64,000 nt of DNA. Origin: Pricia mediterranea. GTDB taxonomy: Bacteria; Bacteroidota; Bacteroidia; Flavobacteriales; Flavobacteriaceae. Positions within the stretch are counted from its first letter, which is position 1. The number at the start of each line of letters is the position of its first letter. The stretch spans positions 1 through 64,000 of the forward strand of contig NZ_JAVTTP010000001.1 of assembly GCF_032248455.1 (NCBI RefSeq). Reading direction: 5' to 3'. Positions 25,775-34,064 of the stretch are shown piece by piece. A program made the position numbers and the translations under genes. The notes under the pieces are model-generated. The model was given only the letters and a program-made list of their open reading frames with translations, ran no database searches and was not told where the DNA came from.

Positions 25775-28213
25775 CTATGTCTTCTCTTCTCCGCGGGAAC
25801 GGTAAAACTTAAACCATACCCCTCCCAAAAGTATTAATATGAACACAATCGAACTGGCCAATGTAATCTTGCTTCCGATCTTGATGACTTCGGGTTCGAA
25901 CTTGAATTCTATGGTATGTTCGCCCGCGGGTACTTCAAGGGCCCGTAAGGTGTAATCGACCCGAAAATGGTCCTTCTTCCGCCCGTCGATGTAGGCGTTC
26001 CATCCGTTGGCATAGTACATTTCCGAAAAAACGGCTACCCCTTTTTGGGTGTTATTCGAGGTGTAAATCAAGTGATTGGGGGCATACTCCGTCAATTCAA
26101 TAGTAGCTAGGGAATCCACCTTAAAATTAGTATCGGAAACCCCTTTGAGCATCTCGGGGGTGATCACTGCGACAGATTTTGCCCGTAAGGTATCTAAAGC
26201 TTGGATTTCGGCATCCGCGTTATCGACCTCGACCAAATTTTCTACAAACCAGGCGTTTCCGTTGGCTGCCGGATTGACGGCGGGATACGATTGGCCGTTT
26301 TCATCCTGCTGCACCACATATTTGACGTTGAGCATGTTGAGCACGCCCATATTGCCTTTATAGATATGGAAGTCGAACAGATCCTGCAAGCGCCCGGGTT
26401 TTGCCGCATGGTAGCCACCGATGGACTGATGGTAATACGACATGCGGGCACCGTTGATGCCCTCCTGCGGGTCGTAAACCCTAAAAATGCCATCATCCTT
26501 TTTGATCTGTTGATCCATTGCCGTTTCCGGAAAGGGCTGCAGCATTTGGCGTTTGGATACAAAGTTGTCGTTATTCACATAGCGTCTATCCACTCCCACT
26601 AAATCCGCAACGACTAGGATGCCAATTGCGAAGAGCGCCAGATTGGTTTTCAGCTTATCCTTTAGAAAAAACCACAAGGCCAGCGCCGCCAAGAATACAT
26701 AGATCAGCGAACGAAAGAGGTCGGCATTGTAAACCGCTTTCCGGTCCGCCTGTATCAGCGAAACCAGCTCGTCACCGTAATTCTTTATCAAGAAGGCCTC
26801 GTTGGGGCCTTCAAAACTGAACATCCCTTTGAACAGAAATAGCGCTGCGATCAGCCCGATAACGATAAAAAAGGAAGTTTTTAATCCCTTGATCTTTTCC
26901 ACCTTATCTACAGATGCCCCGAACATTTCACGAAGCGCCAACACGGCCAGGATGGGGGCGCAGAGCTCAAGTACGACTTGTGCCGAGGATACCGCCCGAA
27001 ATTTGTCGTAAAGCGGGAAGTAATCGATCATGAAGTCCGTCAAGATGCTGAAATTCTTCCCCCAAGAAAGAAAAAGGGACAGCAAGGTGCCACTCAGAAG
27101 CCACCATTTCGCCCTGCCCTTGACCATAACGAGACCCAAAATGAAAAGAAAGAAAACAATGGCCCCGATGTACGCCGGACCTGAAGTGCCAGGCTGGTCG
27201 GCCCAATAGAGGGGCAATCCGCTCGAAAAGCTCAGCGCCTGGGAACGGGAAATACCTTGGTCGATCAAAAAATCATAGCTTTTGGAGTTATCTCCCAAAT
27301 TCTCGCTACTCGATCCTCCGAAGAGCCGCGGTACAAAGAGATCAAGGGACTCCACAATACCGTAGCTCCACTGGGTGATATATTCCCTTTCGAGCCCCCC
27401 TGAGTTTGTCTTGGCCGAGCCATCCGGCTCAATGCCTAGTTCCGATTTGCCGCGAGTACTCCAGTCCGCATACTCCTTGGTGGCCATTAACGAAGTTGTA
27501 TTGGCGGCAATCCCTAACGCTACCGCGAGAACCAAGATTCCCACCGATTTAAAATATCCTTTCAAGGCACCCCTGCGAAACGCATCCACCAAATAGACCA
27601 CCCCCAAGGCCAGCACTAAGAACATAAAGTAGTAGGTCATCTGATAGTGGTTCGCCCTGACCTCCAAAGCCATGGCTACAGCGGTCAATAAAAATCCCCA
27701 TAAATAGATGTTGCGAAAAACGAGTAAGATACCCCCCAGAAGCAAAGGCAGATAGGCTAAAGCATGCGCTTTGGCATTGTGCCCTACCCCAAGAATGATA
27801 ATGAGATAAGTGGAAAATCCGAAAGCCAGCGCCCCGATAACGGCCAACCGAAAATCGACCTTCATACAACAGAGCAAGATGTAAAATCCTATAAAATAGA
27901 GGAAGAGATAATCTGCCGGACGTGGGAGAAATCGGATAAAAAGGTCTAATTCCTTCACATAATCATGGGGATAATATGCACCCAATTGATAGGTCGGCAT
28001 GCCTCCGAAGGCAGAGTTCGTCCAGTAGGGTTCTTCGCCCGTTTTCTTCCGGAAATCGACCTGTTCCTTGGCCATCCCCGTAAACTGGATGATGTCGGAT
28101 TGTTCGATGACCTTCCCCTGAAGTACTGGCGAAAAATAGGCCAGGGCGGCAATGACAAAGAAAACGATTACAAAAAAATGGATGAAAAAAGCGGTTAACC
28201 TTCCCTTGTTCAT
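25775..28213 (-). CDS. YfhO-family membrane protein
   Basis: An 812-residue protein with ten or more membrane helices from the N-terminus to about residue 550, then a large periplasmic C-terminal domain and a last helix (IGSKITLASSIVFILILLGG). This matches the YfhO family of large membrane proteins linked to glycosylation of teichoic acid in Firmicutes and found in most Flavobacteriia; GT-C-like enzymes have similar topology. An early acidic residue lies in VIEQSDIIQF. Conserved neighbour pair with the upstream DUF4834 gene. ATG at 28213 starts directly before the first helix; a longer frame would add 20 non-signal residues. Confidence 0.85.
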   Translation of the reverse strand: MNKGRLTAFFIHFFVIVFFVIAALAYFSPVLQGKVIEQSDIIQFTGMAKEQVDFRKKTGEEPYWTNSAFGGMPTYQLGAYYPHDYVKELDLFIRFLPRPADYLFLYFIGFYILLCCMKVDFRLAVIGALAFGFSTYLIIILGVGHNAKAHALAYLPLLLGGILLVFRNIYLWGFLLTAVAMALEVRANHYQMTYYFMFLVLALGVVYLVDAFRRGALKGYFKSVGILVLAVALGIAANTTSLMATKEYADWSTRGKSELGIEPDGSAKTNSGGLEREYITQWSYGIVESLDLFVPRLFGGSSSENLGDNSKSYDFLIDQGISRSQALSFSSGLPLYWADQPGTSGPAYIGAIVFFLFILGLVMVKGRAKWWLLSGTLLSLFLSWGKNFSILTDFMIDYFPLYDKFRAVSSAQVVLELCAPILAVLALREMFGASVDKVEKIKGLKTSFFIVIGLIAALFLFKGMFSFEGPNEAFLIKNYGDELVSLIQADRKAVYNADLFRSLIYVFLAALALWFFLKDKLKTNLALFAIGILVVADLVGVDRRYVNNDNFVSKRQMLQPFPETAMDQQIKKDDGIFRVYDPQEGINGARMSYYHQSIGGYHAAKPGRLQDLFDFHIYKGNMGVLNMLNVKYVVQQDENGQSYPAVNPAANGNAWFVENLVEVDNADAEIQALDTLRAKSVAVITPEMLKGVSDTNFKVDSLATIELTEYAPNHLIYTSNNTQKGVAVFSEMYYANGWNAYIDGRKKDHFRVDYTLRALEVPAGEHTIEFKFEPEVIKIGSKITLASSIVFILILLGGVWFKFYRSRGEEKT

Positions 28214-28339
28214 AAATCTAAGATAATACATCCTAAAGGTAGAAAAGGTTACACTTGAATCTTCCGGTATCAATGCAAGGGCATCTTGAAACTACCTCCT
28301 ACTGCCAAGCAGCAAAGGATTCATTTTAGAAAGGCAAAA

Positions 28340-28615
28340 CTAATCAATTTCCTCAAAGTCGATATAGTCACCGACCTGATCGGAGGAATCGTTCTTGGAA
28401 GTTTTCTTGGAACGGGATTTTTTATCGATGATGACATCGCCGACACGCTCTTCGGTATGCGGATTTTGCTGGGCGAAATCCCCGAATTTCTCCCGAAAAT
28501 GCTGCTCTGTCTTTTTGGCGGCGTATCCGAAAATCTTGGGGGCAAACATTTTAACCAGTATCTTCAATCCATAATAAATCAGCAGGATTACAAGAATTGT
28601 CTTTAAAAACACCAT
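28340..28615 (-). CDS. DUF4834 family small membrane protein
   Basis: A 91-residue protein: an N-terminal helix (LKTILVILLIYYGLKILVKMF), a basic middle, then a polar tail ending in VGDYIDFEEID. These match DUF4834, a short family found next to yfhO in Flavobacteriia. Function unknown; it might assist the large membrane partner. It lies 126 bases upstream of yfhO on the same strand and likely starts the transcript. Confidence 0.82.
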   Translation of the reverse strand: MVFLKTILVILLIYYGLKILVKMFAPKIFGYAAKKTEQHFREKFGDFAQQNPHTEERVGDVIIDKKSRSKKTSKNDSSDQVGDYIDFEEID

Positions 28616-28761
28616 ATTGTTAGGAATGAATATATCAAAAATACGATTCTTACGTTGTATTGGTAGGATCGAAACGCTAAAATAATGGTAAAAACGGAAT
28701 CAACAGGCAGTTGCTCCTGCAACTCATCCTATTTCAATAATTTCACCAAGTCCTTCATCCC

Positions 28762-29715
28762 ATGAAAAATCTTTTCTATCTCGTCGCATTCGCCCTACCT
28801 CTAACAGGTCTTGCCCAATATACCGACGTCATCAATTCGAACCGACCGGGACTGTCCGTCAGTGCCTACGCGGTGGGCACCAACGTAATTCAAATGGAAG
28901 CGGGACTCTTTTACGAACAGAGCGACCACGAGCTTTTGAACACCGAAAGCGACATCTGGGGCACCGATATTTCCCTGCGCTACGGATTGCTGTTCGAACA
29001 ACTGGAATTGAACTACGAGGGCAGTTACCAAAACCAAAATATTAGCCTGATAGGTACGGACGTTTCCGAGAATTTGACGGATTTCTCCAGAAATCGAATC
29101 GGACTTAAGTATCTGATCTACGATCGCTACAAATCGGAGGAGCGTAGCAAGCCCAACCTGTACAGCTGGCGGGCTAACAATGTGTTTCAGCTGAAGAACC
29201 TGATTCCCTCCGTTTCCATTTACGGCGGGGCTACGTTCAACATGGGAGATAATCCCTTTTATGTGGGTGACCCTGCCGTATCGTATCGCGGCATGGTCGC
29301 GACGCAGAGCAAACTTACACCGCGGTTTGTGCTGATCACCAATATCGCCTACGACCGGATCAGCACGGATTTTCCAGAACTCAGTTATCTGGTTTCCCTG
29401 TCGCACGCTTTCGGCAATCCGAAATGGAGCGCCTTTTTAGAGAACCAAGGCATTCAGAGCGACCGGTATTCCGATGTGCTGCTCCGGGGCGGAGTCGCCC
29501 ATCTCTTGACCGACGACCTGCAGGTAGATCTTAACCTCGGAGCGAGTTTCAAGAATACGCCGACCCGGATTTTTGTAACCGCCGGAGCTTCATATCGCTT
29601 TGACCTCCATGTCGATAAAATCAAGGCCATCGATGAGCAGAGCGCCGATGCCAATGGTGGGGCCATCAAGAAAAACGCTATGAAGAAGAAAGATAGAAAA
29701 GAGAACAAAGAGTAG
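28762..29715 (+). CDS. Outer-membrane beta-barrel protein, transporter-like (PF13557-like)
   Basis: A 317-residue exported protein with signal peptide (FYLVAFALPLTGLAQ) and a run of alternating amphipathic strands ending in aromatic residues (for example TRIFVTAGASYRFDLHV), typical of the 'meta-pathway phenol degradation'-type barrels. The opening VINSNRPGLSVSAYAVG matches this family. The barrel is followed by a short lysine-rich tail (KKNAMKKKDRKENKE), unusual for a barrel whose C-terminus normally carries the insertion signal. Function in transport is inferred from the family only. Confidence 0.75.
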   Translation: MKNLFYLVAFALPLTGLAQYTDVINSNRPGLSVSAYAVGTNVIQMEAGLFYEQSDHELLNTESDIWGTDISLRYGLLFEQLELNYEGSYQNQNISLIGTDVSENLTDFSRNRIGLKYLIYDRYKSEERSKPNLYSWRANNVFQLKNLIPSVSIYGGATFNMGDNPFYVGDPAVSYRGMVATQSKLTPRFVLITNIAYDRISTDFPELSYLVSLSHAFGNPKWSAFLENQGIQSDRYSDVLLRGGVAHLLTDDLQVDLNLGASFKNTPTRIFVTAGASYRFDLHVDKIKAIDEQSADANGGAIKKNAMKKKDRKENKE

Positions 29716-29995
29716 GGACGCTGCCGGGCCGGAGGGTACCCATCTGAAACTTCTTAATAAGTGTTCCGGATAATGGGACAGGCGGGGACCAAGAAGAGGT
29801 AAAATAGGAGTGCTACCATTTGGGATACCGTGTCCTAATTTAACTTGAATCATCCTCTTTAAGTTTTCCAGAGAGTCAATAAAACGTCCATCGAAATTTC
29901 TTTCTTTAAAATCAATCCAAAACAGTAAAAAGGGCACCAAAAACCTTCGTACAATCGACAATTATACCTAATATTGACTCCACAAATTGCGATAA
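29716..29995. other. Intergenic region
   Basis: No gene or clear hairpin seen in about 280 bases between the barrel gene and the acyltransferase gene; A/T-rich near 29950-29990. Confidence 0.4.
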
Positions 29996-31114
29996 ATGGT
30001 CACCCTTAAAGAAGCTACCTCCAAATCGGATATAAAGGAATTTGTTAAATTTCCCTTTTCGCTCTACAAGGGTTCGACCTATTGGGTACCCCCGTTGATC
30101 ACCGATGAGATGGATACTTTCGACAAAGAGAAGAATCCCGCTTTCAAGACAGCACGCATGTGGCTCTATTTGGCCTATAAAAACGATAAAATCGTAGGCC
30201 GGGTGGCGGCCATCATCAATACGTTAGAAGTCGAACAACAGAACATTAAGAAAATGCGGTTCGGGTGGTGTGATTTTATCGATGATACCGAGGTTTCGGA
30301 AACCTTGATCGATAAGGTTAAGGAATTGGCGGAATCCGAGAATATGGACCATGTCGAGGGGCCTTTGGGCTTTTCGAACCTCGACAAGGTGGGCGTTCTC
30401 ACAGAGGGCTTCAAAACCTTGGGCACCATGGTAACCTGGTACAACCATCCATATTACCAATCGCATTACGAGCGTCTGGGATTTCAAAAGGAAAAGGAGT
30501 ATGTAGAAAATACCATGCCCACGGCAAAAGCAGACCCCTCCTTTTTTTACCGCATCAACGAACTGGTCAAAAAAAGGTACTCCTTACGAGAGGTCAATGT
30601 AAAAAACAAAAAAGAGCTATTAGAATACGTGGACCCGATGTTCGACCTGTTAGATTTGACGTATAGTGGCTTGGCCTCATACGCCCCGATTTCAGAGGAG
30701 CAACGGGAATACATCAAGAATCGCTTTATGGGCTTTGTGGATCCCGAGTTTATCAAGTTTGTAGTGGACAAAGACGATAACCTTGTGGCCTTCGCAGTAG
30801 TTTTGCCCTCATTCGCGGAAGCCATGCAGAAAGCCAAGGGCAAACTTTTTCCGTTCGGATGGTACCATTTAATGCAAGCGCGTAAGAGCTGCGAACGGGC
30901 CATTTTTTATTTGATCGGCGTGCATCCTGACTATCAGAATAAAGGGGTTACGGCGATTATCTTCAATCAATACCACAAAACCTTCACGAAGCGAGGGGTA
31001 AAAACCGGAATCCGAACCCCAGAACTAAGTGACAATCTCGCCGCACGGCAAATCTGGAAGCACGTGCAGCCGACCGTGCACAAGAGAAGGTGTACGTACC
31101 GCCTTGATGTTTAA
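29996..31114 (+). CDS. GNAT-fold acyltransferase, YghO-like
   Basis: A 372-residue protein with an N-terminal region (WVPPLITDEMDTFDKEKNP) and DKIVGRVAAIINTLEV strand, and a C-terminal GNAT acyl-CoA site around GVHPDYQNKGVTAIIF (near 317-332). The whole belongs to the large YghO-type GNAT group, often misnamed GTP cyclohydrolase in this lineage. Some YghO-like proteins of similar length have been proposed as bacterial ceramide synthases. It converges on the alpha-oxoamine synthase 69 bases away, which invites the idea that it N-acylates the long-chain base (inference). No membrane helix; probably peripheral. Confidence 0.75.
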   Translation: MVTLKEATSKSDIKEFVKFPFSLYKGSTYWVPPLITDEMDTFDKEKNPAFKTARMWLYLAYKNDKIVGRVAAIINTLEVEQQNIKKMRFGWCDFIDDTEVSETLIDKVKELAESENMDHVEGPLGFSNLDKVGVLTEGFKTLGTMVTWYNHPYYQSHYERLGFQKEKEYVENTMPTAKADPSFFYRINELVKKRYSLREVNVKNKKELLEYVDPMFDLLDLTYSGLASYAPISEEQREYIKNRFMGFVDPEFIKFVVDKDDNLVAFAVVLPSFAEAMQKAKGKLFPFGWYHLMQARKSCERAIFYLIGVHPDYQNKGVTAIIFNQYHKTFTKRGVKTGIRTPELSDNLAARQIWKHVQPTVHKRRCTYRLDV

Positions 31115-31136
31115 GTTTTCAGGTTCAGATGGGAAC

Positions 31137-31173
31137 AGCGCTCGATATGACATTCGACTGCGCTCGATGCGAC
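31137..31173. repeat. REP-like imperfect palindrome
   Basis: Complementary AGCGCTCGA and TCGACTGCGCT words around TATGACAT, followed by CTCGATGCGAC. It lies between two convergent genes and shares its core with the intergenic region near 16.8 kb. Confidence 0.5.
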
Positions 31174-31182
31174 CTACTATTG

Positions 31183-32442
31183 TTATTCTCCCATCGCGGC
31201 CGCAACGGCAGCGGACAATTTCTTATAGGTACCATTTTCCAACCGGTCGCGAATAGCGGAGAAAGCATCTAAAGTCTCTTCGATATCCTGCATGGTGTGG
31301 GTAGCGGTGGGAATCATCCGTAGTAGAATCAATCCTTTAGGTATTACCGGATAAACGACTATAGAACAGAATATGCCGTGGTTTTCCCTCAAATCCTTTA
31401 CCAACGCCATGGCTTCGGGTATGCTTCCGTTCAGATATACAGGGGTGACACAGGTATTGGTGTCACCAATATTAAAGCCACGGTCTTTGAGGCCGTTCTG
31501 CAATGCGTTGACATTTTCCCACAATTTAGCTTTCATTTCAGGTCGGGTACGCAACATATCCAACCTTTTGAGCGCGCCCTTTACGTAGATCATGGGAAGG
31601 GACTTAGCGAACATTTGCGAACGTAGGTTGTATTTTAGGTAATCAATGATTTCTTGGTCCGCTGCCAAAAAAGCGCCGATACCGGCCATGGACTTGGCGA
31701 AGGTGGCAAAATAGACGTCGATACCGTCCTGTACACCCTGCTCCTCCCCTGCCCCGGCCCCTGTTTTTCCGAGGGTACCGAATCCGTGGGCATCGTCGAC
31801 GAAAAGACGGAACGTATATTTTTCCTTGAGCGCAATTATCTCTTTTAGTTTGCCTTGCTCCCCGCGCATTCCGAAGACCCCTTCAGAAATCACGAGTATC
31901 CCTCCTCCGGACTGCTCCGCCAGTTTGCTGGCTCTTTCGAGGTTTTTCTCCAAACTGTCCATGTCATTATGGACGAAAGTAAAGCGTTTTCCCATATGGA
32001 GTCTCACCCCATCTATAATACAGGCATGTGAGTCCACATCATATACTATAATGTCGTCTTTGGAAACGAGGGCATCGATTGCGGACACCATACCTTGATA
32101 ACCGAAATTCAGCAGGTAGGCAGCTTCTTTGTCCACGAACTCCGCCAGCTCCCGTTCCAATTGCTCGTGAAAGTCGGTATGGCCGCTCATCATCCTAGCA
32201 CCCATGGGATAGGCGGCCCCATATTCCGCAGCGACCTCTCCATCGACTTTCTTTATTTCCGGAAGATTGGCCATCCCCAAGTAATCGTTGATGCTCCAGG
32301 TAATGACTTCCTTGCCCTGAAATTTCATACGGTTGGACAAAGCACCTTCAAGTTTGGGAAATACAAAATATCCTTCCGCCTGTGACGCCCATTTGCCCAA
32401 GGGGCCTTTATTTTCCAGTATTCTATCAAATAGATCTTGCAT
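31183..32442 (-). CDS. Alpha-oxoamine synthase, probable cysteate/serine fatty acyltransferase
   Basis: A 419-residue PLP enzyme of the family that condenses an amino acid with acyl-CoA (BioF, KBL, serine palmitoyltransferase). Key residues: DSHAC (His139 stacking on PLP), VDDAHGFG (216-221), and the Schiff-base lysine 250 in TFAKSMAGIG; SPT-like rather than BioF-like around the lysine. It is longer than KBL/BioF by about 25 residues. Its upstream neighbour is a cysteine-synthase-like gene. The pair resembles the capnine/sulfonolipid genes of Flavobacterium, where an SPT-like enzyme condenses cysteate with fatty acyl-CoA; serine as substrate is the alternative. ATG at 32442 follows a promoter box. 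Confidence 0.85.
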   Translation of the reverse strand: MQDLFDRILENKGPLGKWASQAEGYFVFPKLEGALSNRMKFQGKEVITWSINDYLGMANLPEIKKVDGEVAAEYGAAYPMGARMMSGHTDFHEQLERELAEFVDKEAAYLLNFGYQGMVSAIDALVSKDDIIVYDVDSHACIIDGVRLHMGKRFTFVHNDMDSLEKNLERASKLAEQSGGGILVISEGVFGMRGEQGKLKEIIALKEKYTFRLFVDDAHGFGTLGKTGAGAGEEQGVQDGIDVYFATFAKSMAGIGAFLAADQEIIDYLKYNLRSQMFAKSLPMIYVKGALKRLDMLRTRPEMKAKLWENVNALQNGLKDRGFNIGDTNTCVTPVYLNGSIPEAMALVKDLRENHGIFCSIVVYPVIPKGLILLRMIPTATHTMQDIEETLDAFSAIRDRLENGTYKKLSAAVAAAMGE

Positions 32443-32463
32443 GCGATTCGCTTTGGTATATTG

Positions 32464-32471
32464 CAAAAGTA
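32464..32471 (-). promoter_or_regulatory. Promoter -7 box (TACTTTTG) of the alpha-oxoamine synthase
   Basis: TANNTTTG match on the minus strand, 21 bases before the ATG at 32442. It indicates transcription independent of the upstream gene and excludes the longer open frame. Confidence 0.5.
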
Positions 32472-32610
32472 TGATTTTAAGGGGAATAATTGAGTAATAA
32501 TTATCCCCAAAAAAAGGTAGTATTGTTAATAAGCGCTGCCGATGAATCCCTATACCTTGTAGGAATTTAACCGGCAAAAAAATTACGGGAATGGGAATTA
32601 GGTCGCTATC

Positions 32611-33666
32611 CTATCCCTTGACATATTGTATCTCTTGGGTCTCCCCGACGGATTCATTAGTGAGAAAACCCTGATTCTCCATCCATTGGTCGCTGTAAAT
32701 TTTGCTCATGTAGCGCGATCCGTGATCGGGAAAGATGACCACCACGTTATCGTCCTCGCCGAATTCGCCGCGTTCGTTCAATTGCTTAATGGCCTGCATT
32801 GCGGCACCGCTGGTGTACCCGGCAAAAATACCTTCCGTATGTGCTATTTCTCGAGCGGTGTGTGCGCTCTCGGAATCCGTCACCTTGATAAATTCATCGA
32901 TCAGGTCGAAGTCCGTTGCTCCTGGAATCAGGTTTTTTCCCAGTCCCTCAATGCGGTACGGATATACTTCCTTGGCGTCGAACTTCCCGGTTTCGTGGTA
33001 CTTCTTCAAGACCGAGCCATAGGCATCCACCCCGATAACCTTTATTTTCGTCCCTGATTTCTTGGCCTGTTCCTTTAGATACTTAGACGTGCCCGAAATC
33101 GTGCCGCCGGTGCCACTACAAGCTACCAAATGCGTTATCTGCCCCTTGGTCTGTTCCCAGATTTCAGGTCCGGTATTCGCGTAATGCGCATCAATATTAA
33201 GCTCATTGAAATACTGGTTGATATAAATCGATCCTTCGGTCTCTTCGTGCAGCCGTTTGGCCACCTCATAGTAAGATCGCGGATCTTCAGCGCTTACGTG
33301 TGCGGGACAGACATAGACGGTAGCTCCCATAGAGCGGAGCATGTCTATTTTGTCTTTTGAGGATTTGGAGCTCACGGCCAGAATACAATCATAGCCTTTT
33401 ATGATACTTACCATGGCAATACTGAAACCGGTGTTGCCTGAAGTAGTCTCGATGATAGTACTGCCTTCGGTGAGGATGCCCTTGCGCTCCGCCGCTTCGA
33501 TAATATGCATCGCAATACGGTCTTTCGAGGAATGGCCGGGATTGAAGGCTTCGACCTTGGCAAAGAAATTACCGGGAAAGCTTTTGGTCAGTTTATCGAT
33601 TTTAACTAGGGGAGTATTTCCTATGAGCTCTAGAATATTATTATAAGCATTTATCTTTTGTGCCAT
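32611..33666 (-). CDS. Cysteine synthase/CBS-like PLP enzyme, candidate cysteate synthase
   Basis: A 351-residue fold-type II PLP enzyme. Schiff-base Lys48 sits in [10 protein letters not shown]; the substrate loop is TTSGNTG (74-80); the phosphate cradle is GTGGTISG near 190. Later blocks ([32 protein letters not shown]) resemble cystathionine beta-synthase more than CysK. No heme or CBS regulatory domain. It could make cysteine, cystathionine, or cysteate from O-phosphoserine and sulfite. Position immediately upstream of an SPT-like enzyme favours cysteate supply for sulfonolipid; that is inference. Own promoter box. Confidence 0.85.
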   Translation of the reverse strand: MAQKINAYNNILELIGNTPLVKIDKLTKSFPGNFFAKVEAFNPGHSSKDRIAMHIIEAAERKGILTEGSTIIETTSGNTGFSIAMVSIIKGYDCILAVSSKSSKDKIDMLRSMGATVYVCPAHVSAEDPRSYYEVAKRLHEETEGSIYINQYFNELNIDAHYANTGPEIWEQTKGQITHLVACSGTGGTISGTSKYLKEQAKKSGTKIKVIGVDAYGSVLKKYHETGKFDAKEVYPYRIEGLGKNLIPGATDFDLIDEFIKVTDSESAHTAREIAHTEGIFAGYTSGAAMQAIKQLNERGEFGEDDNVVVIFPDHGSRYMSKIYSDQWMENQGFLTNESVGETQEIQYVKG

Positions 33667-34064
33667 ATAGCTTATTTGATTTCGGTGTCCCTAGCAAATC
33701 CTTATGCCGTGGAATGCGCCAATTTCTTGGCAAAATTACTAATTATTTCGCAAAGCCTCCTTCGGAAATGCAAAAAATGGCATCCTGAACCGTTGCTGGG
33801 CGCAGTGGACTGTGCATCGATTGTTGCCGGCCCTCTGTTCACCTTTCGGTAATCCGCAAGCGCAATATCCCATTCACTACGCTATTTTAGAACTTCGCAG
33901 TTACGCTGGACTTAGAAAGGTGCGCAAAATACGGTTCACAATTCACCTAAAGCCAACACTGAGGGCAGCCATAAGGTTCTGTTTTAACGCTGTCGATTAT
34001 TTCTTTCCTGGAACGGCATCAACACCAATCTATAAAAATGCAATCGCACAATTCAAAACAGACC
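33667..34064. other. Intergenic region with promoter of the PLP enzyme
   Basis: About 400 bases. A TAATTTTG box on the minus strand (complement of 33731-33738) lies 64 bases before the PLP enzyme start. The remainder shows no gene I can support. Confidence 0.45.
33731..33738 (-). promoter_or_regulatory. Promoter -7 box (TAATTTTG) of the cysteine-synthase-like gene
   Basis: TANNTTTG match on the minus strand, 64 bases before the ATG. Confidence 0.45.
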
